Source: an uncultured Lachnospiraceae bacterium (GTDB lineage: Bacteria; Bacillota; Clostridia; Lachnospirales; Lachnospiraceae). Taken from it: a stretch of DNA of 14,133 bases. The stretch is from assembly GCA_905236585.1 (NCBI GenBank), contig CAJOQZ010000070.1, positions 1-14,133 of the forward strand, in the 5' to 3' direction. The translations under genes were made by a program, and so were the position numbers. The notes under the pieces are model-generated. The model did not search any database. It saw only the letters and a program-made list of their open reading frames with translations, and had not been told where the DNA came from. Positions 5,911 to 11,902 of the stretch are shown in pieces (within the stretch, counting starts at the first letter, position 1; every line of letters begins with the position of its first letter).

Positions 5911-7342
5911 TCGCCAAATCCTCACCGTTCGTCTCTATGACTTTCTTGTACCAGTAGAATGACTTCTTCTTGCTCCTCGCCCATGTGCCTTCTCCGGCGT
6001 TGTTCATATCGACATAGATCAACCCGTAGCGCTTGTCATATTCGCCTGTCGAAGCGGAAACAATGTCAATCGGCGCCCACATCTGGTAACCGAGCAGATC
6101 GACGCCCTCGTCCTCTACTGCGCCTTTCATTGCTTCGATATGTGCCTTTAAGTACTCGATCCGGTAATCGTCATGGATGGAACCGTCGGCTTCTACTTTA
6201 TCATATGCGCCAAATCCGTTCTCCACGATCAGCATAGGCAGTCCGAAGCGGTCATTGAACCAGTTCAGGCAGAACCGCAAGCCCAAACCGTCAATCTGCC
6301 AGCCCCAGTCGGATGCTTTCAGATATTCGTTGCGCACAAAGTCCTTGCCCGGGCGGTATTCATAATGTGGATTCTCCGCCTTTGCCTCCGTTGCGAACGA
6401 CATATAGTAAGAGAACGCGATATAGTCTACCGTACCGGCGAGCAGAGCCTTATTATCTTCTTCGGTAATATCCATATTCCAGCCGCGCCGTTCGAACAGT
6501 TTCAACAGCCACGACGGGTATTTCCCGCGCACGTGCACATCCGCGAACCAATATTTGAAATTCATCGTCATCATTGCCTGCATGTTGTCTTCGGGCTTGC
6601 AGGTCGCCGGATATACCGGATTCATGCCGATCATGCACGCAACCAGCATATCCGGGTTGATCTCATGCGCCGCTTTGACCGCCAACGCGCTCGCCACGAG
6701 TTCATAATGCGCCGACTGATACATCATATATTCCAGATCGTCGCCCTCTTTCGGCAGAATGGCGCCTTCCTGCGCCAGATGATGCGGAATGTAGTCCGCC
6801 TGATTATTGATCTCGTTGAACGTCATCCAGTATTTTACTTTATCCTTATAGCGCTTAAAGCAAGCCGTCGCAAACTTTACAAAAAAGTCGATCGCCTTCC
6901 GGTTCATAAATCCGCCGTATTCTTTTGCCAAATGATACGGCATCTCAAAATGGGACAGCGTCACAATCGGCTCGATATGATACTTATGGCACTCGTCAAA
7001 CAGGTCGTCATAGAACTGCAAGCCCGCTTCATTCGGCTCGGCATCATCTGCATTCGGAAAAATCCGCGTCCATGCGATCGACGTGCGGAAACTCTTCATC
7101 CCCATTTCGGCGAAAAGCGCGATATCCTCTTTATACGTATGGAAAAAGTCGATTCCGACATGATTCGGGTAGTCTTCTCCCTCCAGCACGCCGTCGGTAA
7201 TCCGGCGCGGCGTATGCGTCACATTGTCGCCCGCCGTCATAACATCGGCAATCGAAACGCCCTTGCCGTCCACATCCCATGCTCCTTCGAACTGATGCGC
7301 CGCGGACGCTCCGCCCCATAAAAAATCTTTTCGAAACCCCAT
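5903..7342 (-). CDS. bglA: 6-phospho-beta-glucosidase, GH1 (BglA type)
   Basis: Cleaves phosphorylated beta-glucosides (cellobiose-6-P, arbutin-6-P, salicin-6-P) made by the PTS, giving glucose-6-P. The 479 residues align throughout with E. coli BglA as I remember it: FLWGGASAAHQFEG at the start, SIAWTRIFP (88-96), the acid/base Glu177 in TFNEINNQ, the nucleophile Glu374 in VENGFGAYD, and the phosphate-binding loop STGEYDKRYG (431-440) with Lys437 and Tyr439 that marks 6-phospho enzymes. The ATG at 7342 has AAGGAGG seven bases upstream; the ATG at 7348 would sit almost on that site. It lies downstream of the PTS IIA gene after a structured 161-nt gap and overlaps the patatin gene by 8 nt. Confidence 0.96.
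   Translation of the reverse strand: MGFRKDFLWGGASAAHQFEGAWDVDGKGVSIADVMTAGDNVTHTPRRITDGVLEGEDYPNHVGIDFFHTYKEDIALFAEMGMKSFRTSIAWTRIFPNADDAEPNEAGLQFYDDLFDECHKYHIEPIVTLSHFEMPYHLAKEYGGFMNRKAIDFFVKFATACFKRYKDKVKYWMTFNEINNQADYIPHHLAQEGAILPKEGDDLEYMMYQSAHYELVASALAVKAAHEINPDMLVACMIGMNPVYPATCKPEDNMQAMMTMNFKYWFADVHVRGKYPSWLLKLFERRGWNMDITEEDNKALLAGTVDYIAFSYYMSFATEAKAENPHYEYRPGKDFVRNEYLKASDWGWQIDGLGLRFCLNWFNDRFGLPMLIVENGFGAYDKVEADGSIHDDYRIEYLKAHIEAMKGAVEDEGVDLLGYQMWAPIDIVSASTGEYDKRYGLIYVDMNNAGEGTWARSKKKSFYWYKKVIETNGEDLANE
5919..5923 (-). promoter_or_regulatory. Ribosome-binding site of the patatin gene inside bglA
   Basis: GAGGA sits within the last codons of bglA, eight bases before the ATG at 5910. 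It decides that start over the GTG at 5925 and indicates translational coupling of the two genes. Confidence 0.65.
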
Positions 7343-7369
7343 ATGCATTCCTCCTTAAATATAAAGAAA

Positions 7370-7402
7370 CGGCAGTCATGCGAATGAACCACACGACTGC
7401 CG
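7370..7402 (-). terminator. Terminator-like stem-loop just before bglA
   Basis: On the minus strand CGGCAGTC (7402-7395) pairs perfectly with GACTGCCG (7377-7370) around a 17-nt loop, followed by TTTCTTTAT and then the bglA ribosome site. The stem plus U-rich run resembles a weak intrinsic terminator or attenuator that would lower bglA expression relative to the PTS genes. The loop is large and the U-run is interrupted, so it may instead be a processing or stability element. Confidence 0.45.
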
Positions 7403-7413
7403 CAATAATCAAC

Positions 7414-7473
7414 CGTTCAGATCCTTGAACAGTTACCGCATCGGACGCGGTGCTTAAAGCACATTGAAAGTGC
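7414..7473 (-). other. Cluster of short inverted repeats in the celC-bglA gap
   Basis: Between the two genes there are four more small inverted repeats: GTTCA/TGAAC (7415-7430), ACCGC/GCGGT (7435-7451), the 13-nt near-palindrome GTGCTTAAAGCAC (7450-7462) and GCAC/GTGC (7459-7473). The last three overlap, so some are mutually exclusive. With the stem at 7370-7402 they make a densely folded 160-nt intercistronic RNA. No BglG/LicT antiterminator target was recognisable and no open reading frame of note is present. Confidence 0.4.
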
Positions 7474-7509
7474 GTCAGATGCAAGTAATCCACGTGTAAG
7501 GCACGCTAT

Positions 7510-7830
7510 TTATTTGCCGTCGAGACGCTTATAGATCGCAATCAACTCATCCGCAATAATTTTGAATGATTCCGCGCTCATCAACTGGTCTTCCGCGTGT
7601 AAAAGCAGAAGCGGCGCTCCACCGAGTTCACCGTTAGCCTCCATGGTAAGCAAGTCCGCATGCGCATGATGACCTTCGGTAAATTCCTTCTCACCGTCTT
7701 TGATCATCTGCTCTGCTTTCTCATAGTCTCCTTCATTCTTAACAACCTGGATTGCCTGAATATACGCACTCCTTGCCGTTCCGACATGTGTAATGATATT
7801 AAAGCAAGCAAGTTCGAGTTTCTCACTCAT
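7510..7830 (-). CDS. celC: PTS lactose/cellobiose family IIA component
   Basis: Cytosolic phosphocarrier of the PTS, taking phosphate from HPr and passing it to the IIB cysteine. The 106 residues form the all-helical IIA-Lac fold. The phosphorylated residue is His78 in LLLLHAEDQLM, matching E. coli ChbA LVHAQDHLM, with Asp81 the usual trimer metal ligand. The GHHAH cluster (53-57) is a conserved surface stretch. The ATG has AAAAAGGGGG about nine bases upstream. It is separated from the IIC gene by 155 nt containing a terminator, so it may be made in smaller amounts than IIB and IIC. Confidence 0.95.
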   Translation of the reverse strand: MSEKLELACFNIITHVGTARSAYIQAIQVVKNEGDYEKAEQMIKDGEKEFTEGHHAHADLLTMEANGELGGAPLLLLHAEDQLMSAESFKIIADELIAIYKRLDGK

Positions 7831-7883
7831 GTTTTGTTTCCCCCTTTTTGAGATACAACCTTAAATATTTCAACTATTACTAT

Positions 7884-7920
7884 AAAAACTCTCCCAAAGT
7901 CCCGAGGGGCTTCGGGAGAG
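7884..7920 (-). terminator. Intrinsic terminator inside the PTS operon, between IIC and IIA
   Basis: On the minus strand CTCTCCCGAAG (7920-7910) pairs with CTTTGGGAGAG (7899-7889): eleven pairs with one G-U wobble, a 10-nt loop, then TTTTTATAG. This is a good rho-independent terminator placed so that only part of transcription reaches IIA, bglA and later genes. The loop carries TCGGGA, which can also pair with the adjacent TCCCGA to form a shorter alternative stem. Confidence 0.8.
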
Positions 7921-7951
7921 TAATTATTTTACTTACGCGACCTCCTGCGAG

Positions 7952-7980
7952 GCTAATGCTTCGGGATGAAATCCCTTAGC
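7952..7980 (-). other. Two-part stem-loop after the IIC stop codon
   Basis: On the minus strand GCTAA pairs with TTAGC (7976-7980 with 7952-7956), enclosing GGGAT/ATCCC with a TTC loop (7963-7975) and a 6-nt bulge. It begins a few bases after the IIC stop. It contains TCCCGAAGC, which recurs in the terminator at 7884-7920. A 3'-end-protecting hairpin or part of an attenuator are both possible. Confidence 0.45.
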
Positions 7981-7985
7981 ACATC

Positions 7986-9341
7986 CTACCAATCGTCGTC
8001 GTCATCATCACCTGCTGCTGCCGCCGCTTCCTCGGCTGCAAGGTTCTGATTATCGATCATCTTCAGGAACGGGAAGTACATAACAACCGAAATCGCAAGA
8101 ACAACCGCCTGCAATAACGCCGTCTGAACTGCCGTACCGCCCGAAGCGCCTACGATAAATCCGGAGATGATCGGCGGCGTCGTCCAAGGTACCGCTACAC
8201 CGGTATACGGTGCAATGAATCCGATAGAAATCGCCATATACTCTAAGAACAGGGAAATCATCGGCGTAATGATGAACGGAGCGGCCATGAACGGGTTCAA
8301 GCAGATCGGAACACCGAACAGGAACGGCTCATTGATGTTGAACAGCGCCGGTACAACCTCAACCTTTGCCAAAGCCTTAAGCTGTGCGGACTTAGCAAAG
8401 AACAAGGTGTAGATAACGATACCGAATGTAATACCCGAACCGGTAATTGCGGAGAACAGGTCAATAAACTGCTGCGTAACGATATGTACGCCCGGCGTAT
8501 TAACCGACCACTGGGAAAGATCCTTGCCGATCGCTTCGAATGCAGCCTGGTTCTCTAACTGGTTCGCCTGGAAGATACCGCCCATGATGCCGCCCATAAC
8601 GGAAGCGCCGTGAACACCGAACATCCAGAGGAACGTAGCCATGAAGATGTAGAACATCGCGCCGCCCAAGGAGTCCGTCAAGCCCTGCAACGGAGCAGCG
8701 ATCACCGCATAGAACAGTTCCATAAACGTCTCGCCAGCCGCGAATACGCAGATACCGTGAATTACAGTAGCACCCGTAACGCAAACGATACACGGAATCA
8801 ATGCGGAGAAGGAGTTCGCAACACCTTCCGGAACACCTGCCGGCATCTTGATACGGATATTGTTCTTAATGAACCATGAATACACAAAACCAACGATCAA
8901 ACCGATGATGATGGAACCGATCATACCCTGACCAGCCGTCCATGTACGGTTGATACCGCCAGCCATCAAAGTCTCGCCCGCTTCGGTCGTAACAGCGATG
9001 GTATCCGGCTGCAGCAGCAAGAAGCATGCCATACCGATGATCGCACCGCCGAACGGCTCAACTTTCTCGGCAACGCAGTACTCATAGGAAATACCAAGTA
9101 CCGCAACAATCGCGTCTACACTAAACGTTGCATTGTAAGCCTTGAAGAAAATGTCTCCTAATCCCGAATTGGAAACCGCCGCCGCCCAGGATTCAACGGG
9201 CAGCTGCGCCAAAATCAGGAAGATCGAACCGGTGATGATTACGGGAATCGTCGCAACCATACCGTTTTTTACTGCCGTAACGCCCTTCGTATTAACGAAT
9301 TTCATAATCGCGGGCACGACGCTCTTCTGTAAAAACTCCAT
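7986..9341 (-). CDS. celB: PTS lactose/cellobiose family IIC component (membrane channel)
   Basis: Membrane transporter that carries the beta-glucoside across while the partner IIB phosphorylates it. The 451 residues have about ten hydrophobic segments and the family's conserved NINEPFLFGVPICLNP motif in the C-terminal half, plus the HGASVMGGI region typical of CelB/ChbC. The first in-frame TTG (9347) is rejected because AGGAG lies seven bases before the ATG at 9341. The C-terminus is odd: after the last helix comes LAAEEAAAAAGDDDDDDW, an Ala/Glu run ending in six Asp and a Trp. The gene lies about 66 nt after IIB and is followed by two hairpins. Confidence 0.95.
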   Translation of the reverse strand: MEFLQKSVVPAIMKFVNTKGVTAVKNGMVATIPVIITGSIFLILAQLPVESWAAAVSNSGLGDIFFKAYNATFSVDAIVAVLGISYEYCVAEKVEPFGGAIIGMACFLLLQPDTIAVTTEAGETLMAGGINRTWTAGQGMIGSIIIGLIVGFVYSWFIKNNIRIKMPAGVPEGVANSFSALIPCIVCVTGATVIHGICVFAAGETFMELFYAVIAAPLQGLTDSLGGAMFYIFMATFLWMFGVHGASVMGGIMGGIFQANQLENQAAFEAIGKDLSQWSVNTPGVHIVTQQFIDLFSAITGSGITFGIVIYTLFFAKSAQLKALAKVEVVPALFNINEPFLFGVPICLNPFMAAPFIITPMISLFLEYMAISIGFIAPYTGVAVPWTTPPIISGFIVGASGGTAVQTALLQAVVLAISVVMYFPFLKMIDNQNLAAEEAAAAAGDDDDDDW

Positions 9342-9407
9342 AAACAATCTCCTTTTACTAAAATACTCTCCTGCTTTTACGAATGAAATCTACGCCGACT
9401 TATTGAC

Positions 9408-9719
9408 TTATTTCTTGCCCGCAGCCAGTTTGTGCGCAAATTTCAAAACAGCCATGCCGTTAACCATTCCGTAGTCAGCACTCGGAATAACGTCTACCGG
9501 CACGCCCTTCGGCTCGCAGATCTTCTTCGCATTGTCAAGCTGGAAGCCAACCTGCGGTCCAAGCAAAGCAACATCGCACTCATCGACCTTAGACTCTAAC
9601 TCAGAGATCGGATAAGCAACGATATCGTCGTCCTTGCCCTTTTCTTTTGCTGCTTCACGCATCTTGTTGACCAACATGGACGTAGACATGCCAGCAGCGC
9701 AGAATAAACGAATTACCAT
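9408..9719 (-). CDS. celA: PTS lactose/cellobiose family IIB component
   Basis: Small cytosolic phosphocarrier that accepts phosphate from IIA on a cysteine and gives it to the incoming sugar. The 103 residues start with the phosphorylation loop around Cys7, FCAAGMSTS, followed by the family pattern LLGPQVGFQL (52-61). The ATG has AAAAGGAGG nine bases upstream. It is the first gene of the PTS operon, 62 nt downstream of the predicted transcription start. It ends in a short tandem of the octamer AATAAGTC on the minus strand around its stop codon. Confidence 0.96.
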   Translation of the reverse strand: MVIRLFCAAGMSTSMLVNKMREAAKEKGKDDDIVAYPISELESKVDECDVALLGPQVGFQLDNAKKICEPKGVPVDVIPSADYGMVNGMAVLKFAHKLAAGKK

Positions 9720-9748
9720 AAACTCATACCTCCTTTTAATATTATTGT

Positions 9749-9776
9749 CAGGGGTGAATCGCTCGCATCACCCCTG
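9749..9776 (-). promoter_or_regulatory. Perfect 9-bp stem-loop at the 5' end of the PTS transcript
   Basis: CAGGGGTGA (minus strand 9776-9768) pairs perfectly with TCACCCCTG (9757-9749) around a 10-nt loop. It starts only about five bases after the predicted transcription start and ends before the celA ribosome site. There is no U-run, so it is not a terminator. A 5'-stabilising hairpin or a repressor operator fits the position. Confidence 0.6.
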
Positions 9777-9787
9777 CACATGTCTAA

Positions 9788-9816
9788 ATTGTATATTATC
9801 TTAGGTACTTTGACAA
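9788..9816 (-). promoter_or_regulatory. Sigma-A-type promoter of the PTS operon
   Basis: On the minus strand TTGTCA (9816-9811) and TACAAT (9793-9788) are separated by exactly 17 bases. Each matches the housekeeping consensus in five of six positions. Transcription should start at about 9781. An A/T-rich palindrome abuts the -35 box. Confidence 0.75.
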
Positions 9817-9835
9817 GATTTTTTTGTAAAAAATC
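9817..9835. promoter_or_regulatory. A/T palindrome abutting the PTS -35 box
   Basis: GATTTTTT (9817-9824) and AAAAAATC (9828-9835) form perfect 8-bp arms around three bases, immediately upstream of the -35 hexamer. This may be an activator site or an UP-element-like A-tract. A regulator gene is not present in the window. Confidence 0.4.
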
Positions 9836-9871
9836 ACGGAAATCAATTATTATCATTTTTCATCCGATTTT

Positions 9872-9938
9872 GCCTTTGGAACAAAGGCTTCTTTTATGTG
9901 TTCGACGGCAAGAATGCCTTAACCTCACACAAAGAAGC
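9872..9938 (-). terminator. Folded 3' region after cysE, terminator-like
   Basis: Downstream of cysE the minus strand can form a 13-pair stem with one bulge (9938-9926 with 9900-9887: GCTTCTTTGTGTG with CACATAAAAGAAGC) enclosing GGCA/TGCC, followed at once by the perfect hairpin GCCTTTG/CAAAGGC (9872-9888). There is no clean U-run on the cysE strand (CTTTGTT only), so termination here is plausible but not proven. Confidence 0.4.
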
Positions 9939-9956
9939 GTTTGTTCTCAATCTCAT

Positions 9957-10916
9957 TTATATGACATAGCACCATGCATCCCCTTGTGCAAAATCATTCA
10001 TTTCAATGATCTTGCCGTCCTCGCCCTTAAACTGCAGTTCCTGATTTTTGATCGTGACCCGCGTGCCCTCGGGAACGGATTTTGTAATGAACGCGTTCGA
10101 TCCGATCACGGAATTTCTGCCGATCACCGTATCGCCGCCAAGGATCGACGCCCCCGAATAGATCGTTACGTTGTCTTCAATCGTCGGATGCCGCTTGACG
10201 CCGTGCAGCGCCTGTCCGCCGCTCGTGGACAGCGCCCCTAACGTCACGCCCTGATATACCTTCACATGCTCCCCGATCGTCGTCGTCGAACCGACCACGA
10301 CGCCCGTTCCGTGATCGATGAAGAAATATTTGCCGATCGTCGCCCCTGGATGAATGTCAATGCCGGTCTTTGAGTGCGCATATTCCGTCATCATGCGAGG
10401 AATTAAGGGAACATTTAATAAAAATAATTCATGTGCCAACCGGTTCACCGTGATCGCAAAAAGCCCCGGATAGGACAGCACGATATCATCTTTGTTGTAC
10501 GCCGCCGGATCTCCCTGGTATGTCGCTTCAAGATCGGTGTCCACGTATGCACGGATCTTCGGCAGACGGTTACAGAAATTCAGGGCAAGGCAGTATCCCT
10601 GCTCCTCAATCGTCGTTTCGTCGGGATGCTCGTCCCCGGCTGCGTACCGCAGAACAATGGAAATCTGCTTGCTCAAATTATACAGCACATCCTCGATCAA
10701 GACCGTAAGGTTGCCTTCCATGTTGTAAAACTTATAGGTCGAATCCCGGTAATATCCTGGAAAGATCAGCCGCATCATCTTGCGGATCAAGTCTTCGACG
10801 ACTTCCTGATCGGGCCGGTTGAAAATCTCCATGGTGTCAATATCCCGCCCTTTGTCGTAGTCCCCGAGCAGATTCTGTACCAGACGGGCAATCTCGTTAT
10901 TCTCCCTGCAATCCAT
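9957..10916 (-). CDS. cysE: Serine O-acetyltransferase (long-N-terminus type)
   Basis: Makes O-acetylserine from serine and acetyl-CoA, the first step of cysteine synthesis. The 319 residues have an alpha-helical N-terminal half (about 1-165) and a left-handed beta-helix of hexapeptide repeats (about 185-285). Active-site landmarks are SYPGLFAITVNRLAH (148-162), AHSKTGIDIHPGA (180-192), His202 in IDHGTG, and His243 in VKRHPTI, the two catalytic-region histidines of SATs. The tail ends in CYVI; many SATs end in Ile, which inserts into the partner O-acetylserine sulfhydrylase. A TTG at 10931 is rejected because GGGAG lies eight bases before the ATG at 10916. It follows a tiny membrane-protein gene by 41 nt. 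No T-box was seen upstream. Confidence 0.95.
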   Translation of the reverse strand: MDCRENNEIARLVQNLLGDYDKGRDIDTMEIFNRPDQEVVEDLIRKMMRLIFPGYYRDSTYKFYNMEGNLTVLIEDVLYNLSKQISIVLRYAAGDEHPDETTIEEQGYCLALNFCNRLPKIRAYVDTDLEATYQGDPAAYNKDDIVLSYPGLFAITVNRLAHELFLLNVPLIPRMMTEYAHSKTGIDIHPGATIGKYFFIDHGTGVVVGSTTTIGEHVKVYQGVTLGALSTSGGQALHGVKRHPTIEDNVTIYSGASILGGDTVIGRNSVIGSNAFITKSVPEGTRVTIKNQELQFKGEDGKIIEMNDFAQGDAWCYVI

Positions 10917-10957
10917 AGCATTTACTCCCAAAATACGCTTGAAAAATTTTTAATTCG

Positions 10958-11131
10958 TCATTTATTTTTGTCGCCATTGTTCATATCTATGGCAAACAAC
11001 AGTCCAAGCAGCAGGAATACGCCTGCTAATACATAAAACCAGATCGTTCCCGTCAAAAGTCCGTCGATCACCAAAAAGATCGCGGCTACGAAAAATAATA
11101 TAAATGCAATTTTCGGAAATTTATTGTTCAT
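10958..11131 (-). CDS. Small two-helix membrane protein (57 residues)
   Basis: Translation of the minus strand from the ATG at 11131 gives 57 residues beginning MNNKFPKIAF and ending NNGDKNK. Two hydrophobic segments (about 8-22 and 31-48) are joined by DGLLTGT, making a hairpin-like membrane protein. Support for coding: an AAAGGA ribosome site six bases before the ATG, a uniform codon-like pattern, a charged polar C-terminus, a candidate promoter at the right distance, and the place directly before cysE (41 nt). I do not recognise a family; similar small membrane proteins are common and often unannotated in Clostridia. Confidence 0.72.
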   Translation of the reverse strand: MNNKFPKIAFILFFVAAIFLVIDGLLTGTIWFYVLAGVFLLLGLLFAIDMNNGDKNK

Positions 11132-11164
11132 GGCTTTTCCTTTCGTTTATCAAAATTCGTTTCC

Positions 11165-11193
11165 ATTTTAACGCATTTCTTACATTATGGAAA
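11165..11193 (-). promoter_or_regulatory. Candidate promoter of the small membrane protein and cysE
   Basis: On the minus strand TTTCCA (11193-11188) and TAAAAT (11170-11165) are 17 bases apart, with a start expected near 11158, about 27 nt before the ATG. The -10 is good (five of six) and the -35 weak (four of six). The remainder of the divergent gap to apt (to 11365) is AT-rich, with only small inverted repeats such as TTCTTT/AAAGAA near 11265-11280. Confidence 0.5.
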
Positions 11194-11323
11194 GTATATT
11201 TTATAACGAAGCATGTTATTCCATTTCTCACGGATTATGTTCCTCATGATTAATTTAAATGAATTTCTTTGATAAAAGAAGCGCGTAATCACCAAATAAA
11301 TTTACATTTTCCTCATCGTTTTG

Positions 11324-11332
11324 TGATATAAT
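11324..11332 (+). promoter_or_regulatory. Extended -10 promoter of apt
   Basis: TGATATAAT combines a perfect TATAAT (11327-11332) with the TGN extension. No good -35 sits at 17 bases; TTTACA at 11301-11306 is 20 bases away. The start should fall near 11339, giving a leader of about 27 nt with AGGGGG at 11351-11356 as ribosome site. Confidence 0.65.
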
Positions 11333-11365
11333 ATATTGGCATCAATAAGAAGGGGGTATCTTATC

Positions 11366-11890
11366 ATGAATGAATTAGACCAATATATACGCACCATTCC
11401 GGATTTTCCGGAGCCGGGCATCATGTTCCGCGACATTACGACGGTGCTTTCCGACCCGGATGGTTTTAAGTTCGCGATCGACGAAATGCAAAAAAGACTC
11501 TCCTCCGTGGATTTTGACATCCTTGCCGGGACGGAGTCCCGCGGCTTCATCTTTGGAACGCCGCTCGCTTACAATCTGCATAAGCCGTTCGTTTTAATCC
11601 GCAAAAAAGGCAAACTGCCCGCTGAGACCGTCGAACAGACCTACGATTTAGAATATGGCACGGCGACAATCGAGATGCATAAGGATTCCGTTGCGCCGCG
11701 GCAGAAAGTCGTTCTTGTCGACGATCTGATCGCCACCGGCGGCACGATTGAAGCCGCTGCCAAACTCGTTGAAAAACTGGGCGGCGAAGTCGTTATGATG
11801 CTTTTTGTCATCGAACTTGCCGGATTAAAAGGGCGCGAACGTTTATCCAGGTACAACGTCGAGTCGCTGATTACATATCCGGGAAAGTAA
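11366..11890 (+). CDS. apt: Adenine phosphoribosyltransferase
   Basis: Purine salvage enzyme joining adenine and PRPP to give AMP in the cytosol. The 174 residues match the family length. Motifs: IPDFPEPGIMFRDIT at the start, ESRGF (57-61), the flexible loop RKKGKLP (79-85) and the PRPP-binding loop VVLVDDLIATGGT (115-127). The ATG has AGGGGG nine bases upstream; a TTG at 11336 lies within the promoter-proximal leader and is rejected. It is divergent from the cysE unit and followed after 12 nt by a FliB-like gene with which it is probably co-transcribed. In many Clostridia apt stands before relA; that is not the case here. Confidence 0.97.
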   Translation: MNELDQYIRTIPDFPEPGIMFRDITTVLSDPDGFKFAIDEMQKRLSSVDFDILAGTESRGFIFGTPLAYNLHKPFVLIRKKGKLPAETVEQTYDLEYGTATIEMHKDSVAPRQKVVLVDDLIATGGTIEAAAKLVEKLGGEVVMMLFVIELAGLKGRERLSRYNVESLITYPGK

Positions 11891-11902
11891 TCCGTTTTTT
11901 GT

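Noticed and set aside
6173..7321. Plus-strand reading frame of 382 codons opposite bglA
   Set aside because: It lies wholly antisense to a clear GH1 enzyme, has no ribosome site or recognisable domain, and is rich in Arg/His as expected from the complement of a coding frame.
7349..7509. LicT/BglG antiterminator target before bglA
   Set aside because: No match to the conserved GGATTGTTACTG-type element was found among the hairpins.
9756..9770. Catabolite-response-element-like sequence in the loop of the 5' hairpin
   Set aside because: It keeps the central CG but misses several conserved positions, so CcpA control cannot be claimed.
9843..9858. Fur-box-like AT-rich sequence (TGATAATAATTGATT on the minus strand)
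   Set aside because: Only the left half matches a 7-1-7 Fur box, it lies upstream of a sugar operon, and the region is AT-rich enough for chance.
11336..11365. TTG at 11336 as start of apt
   Set aside because: It would put the ribosome site and part of the leader inside the coding region; the ATG at 11366 gives the normal family N-terminus.
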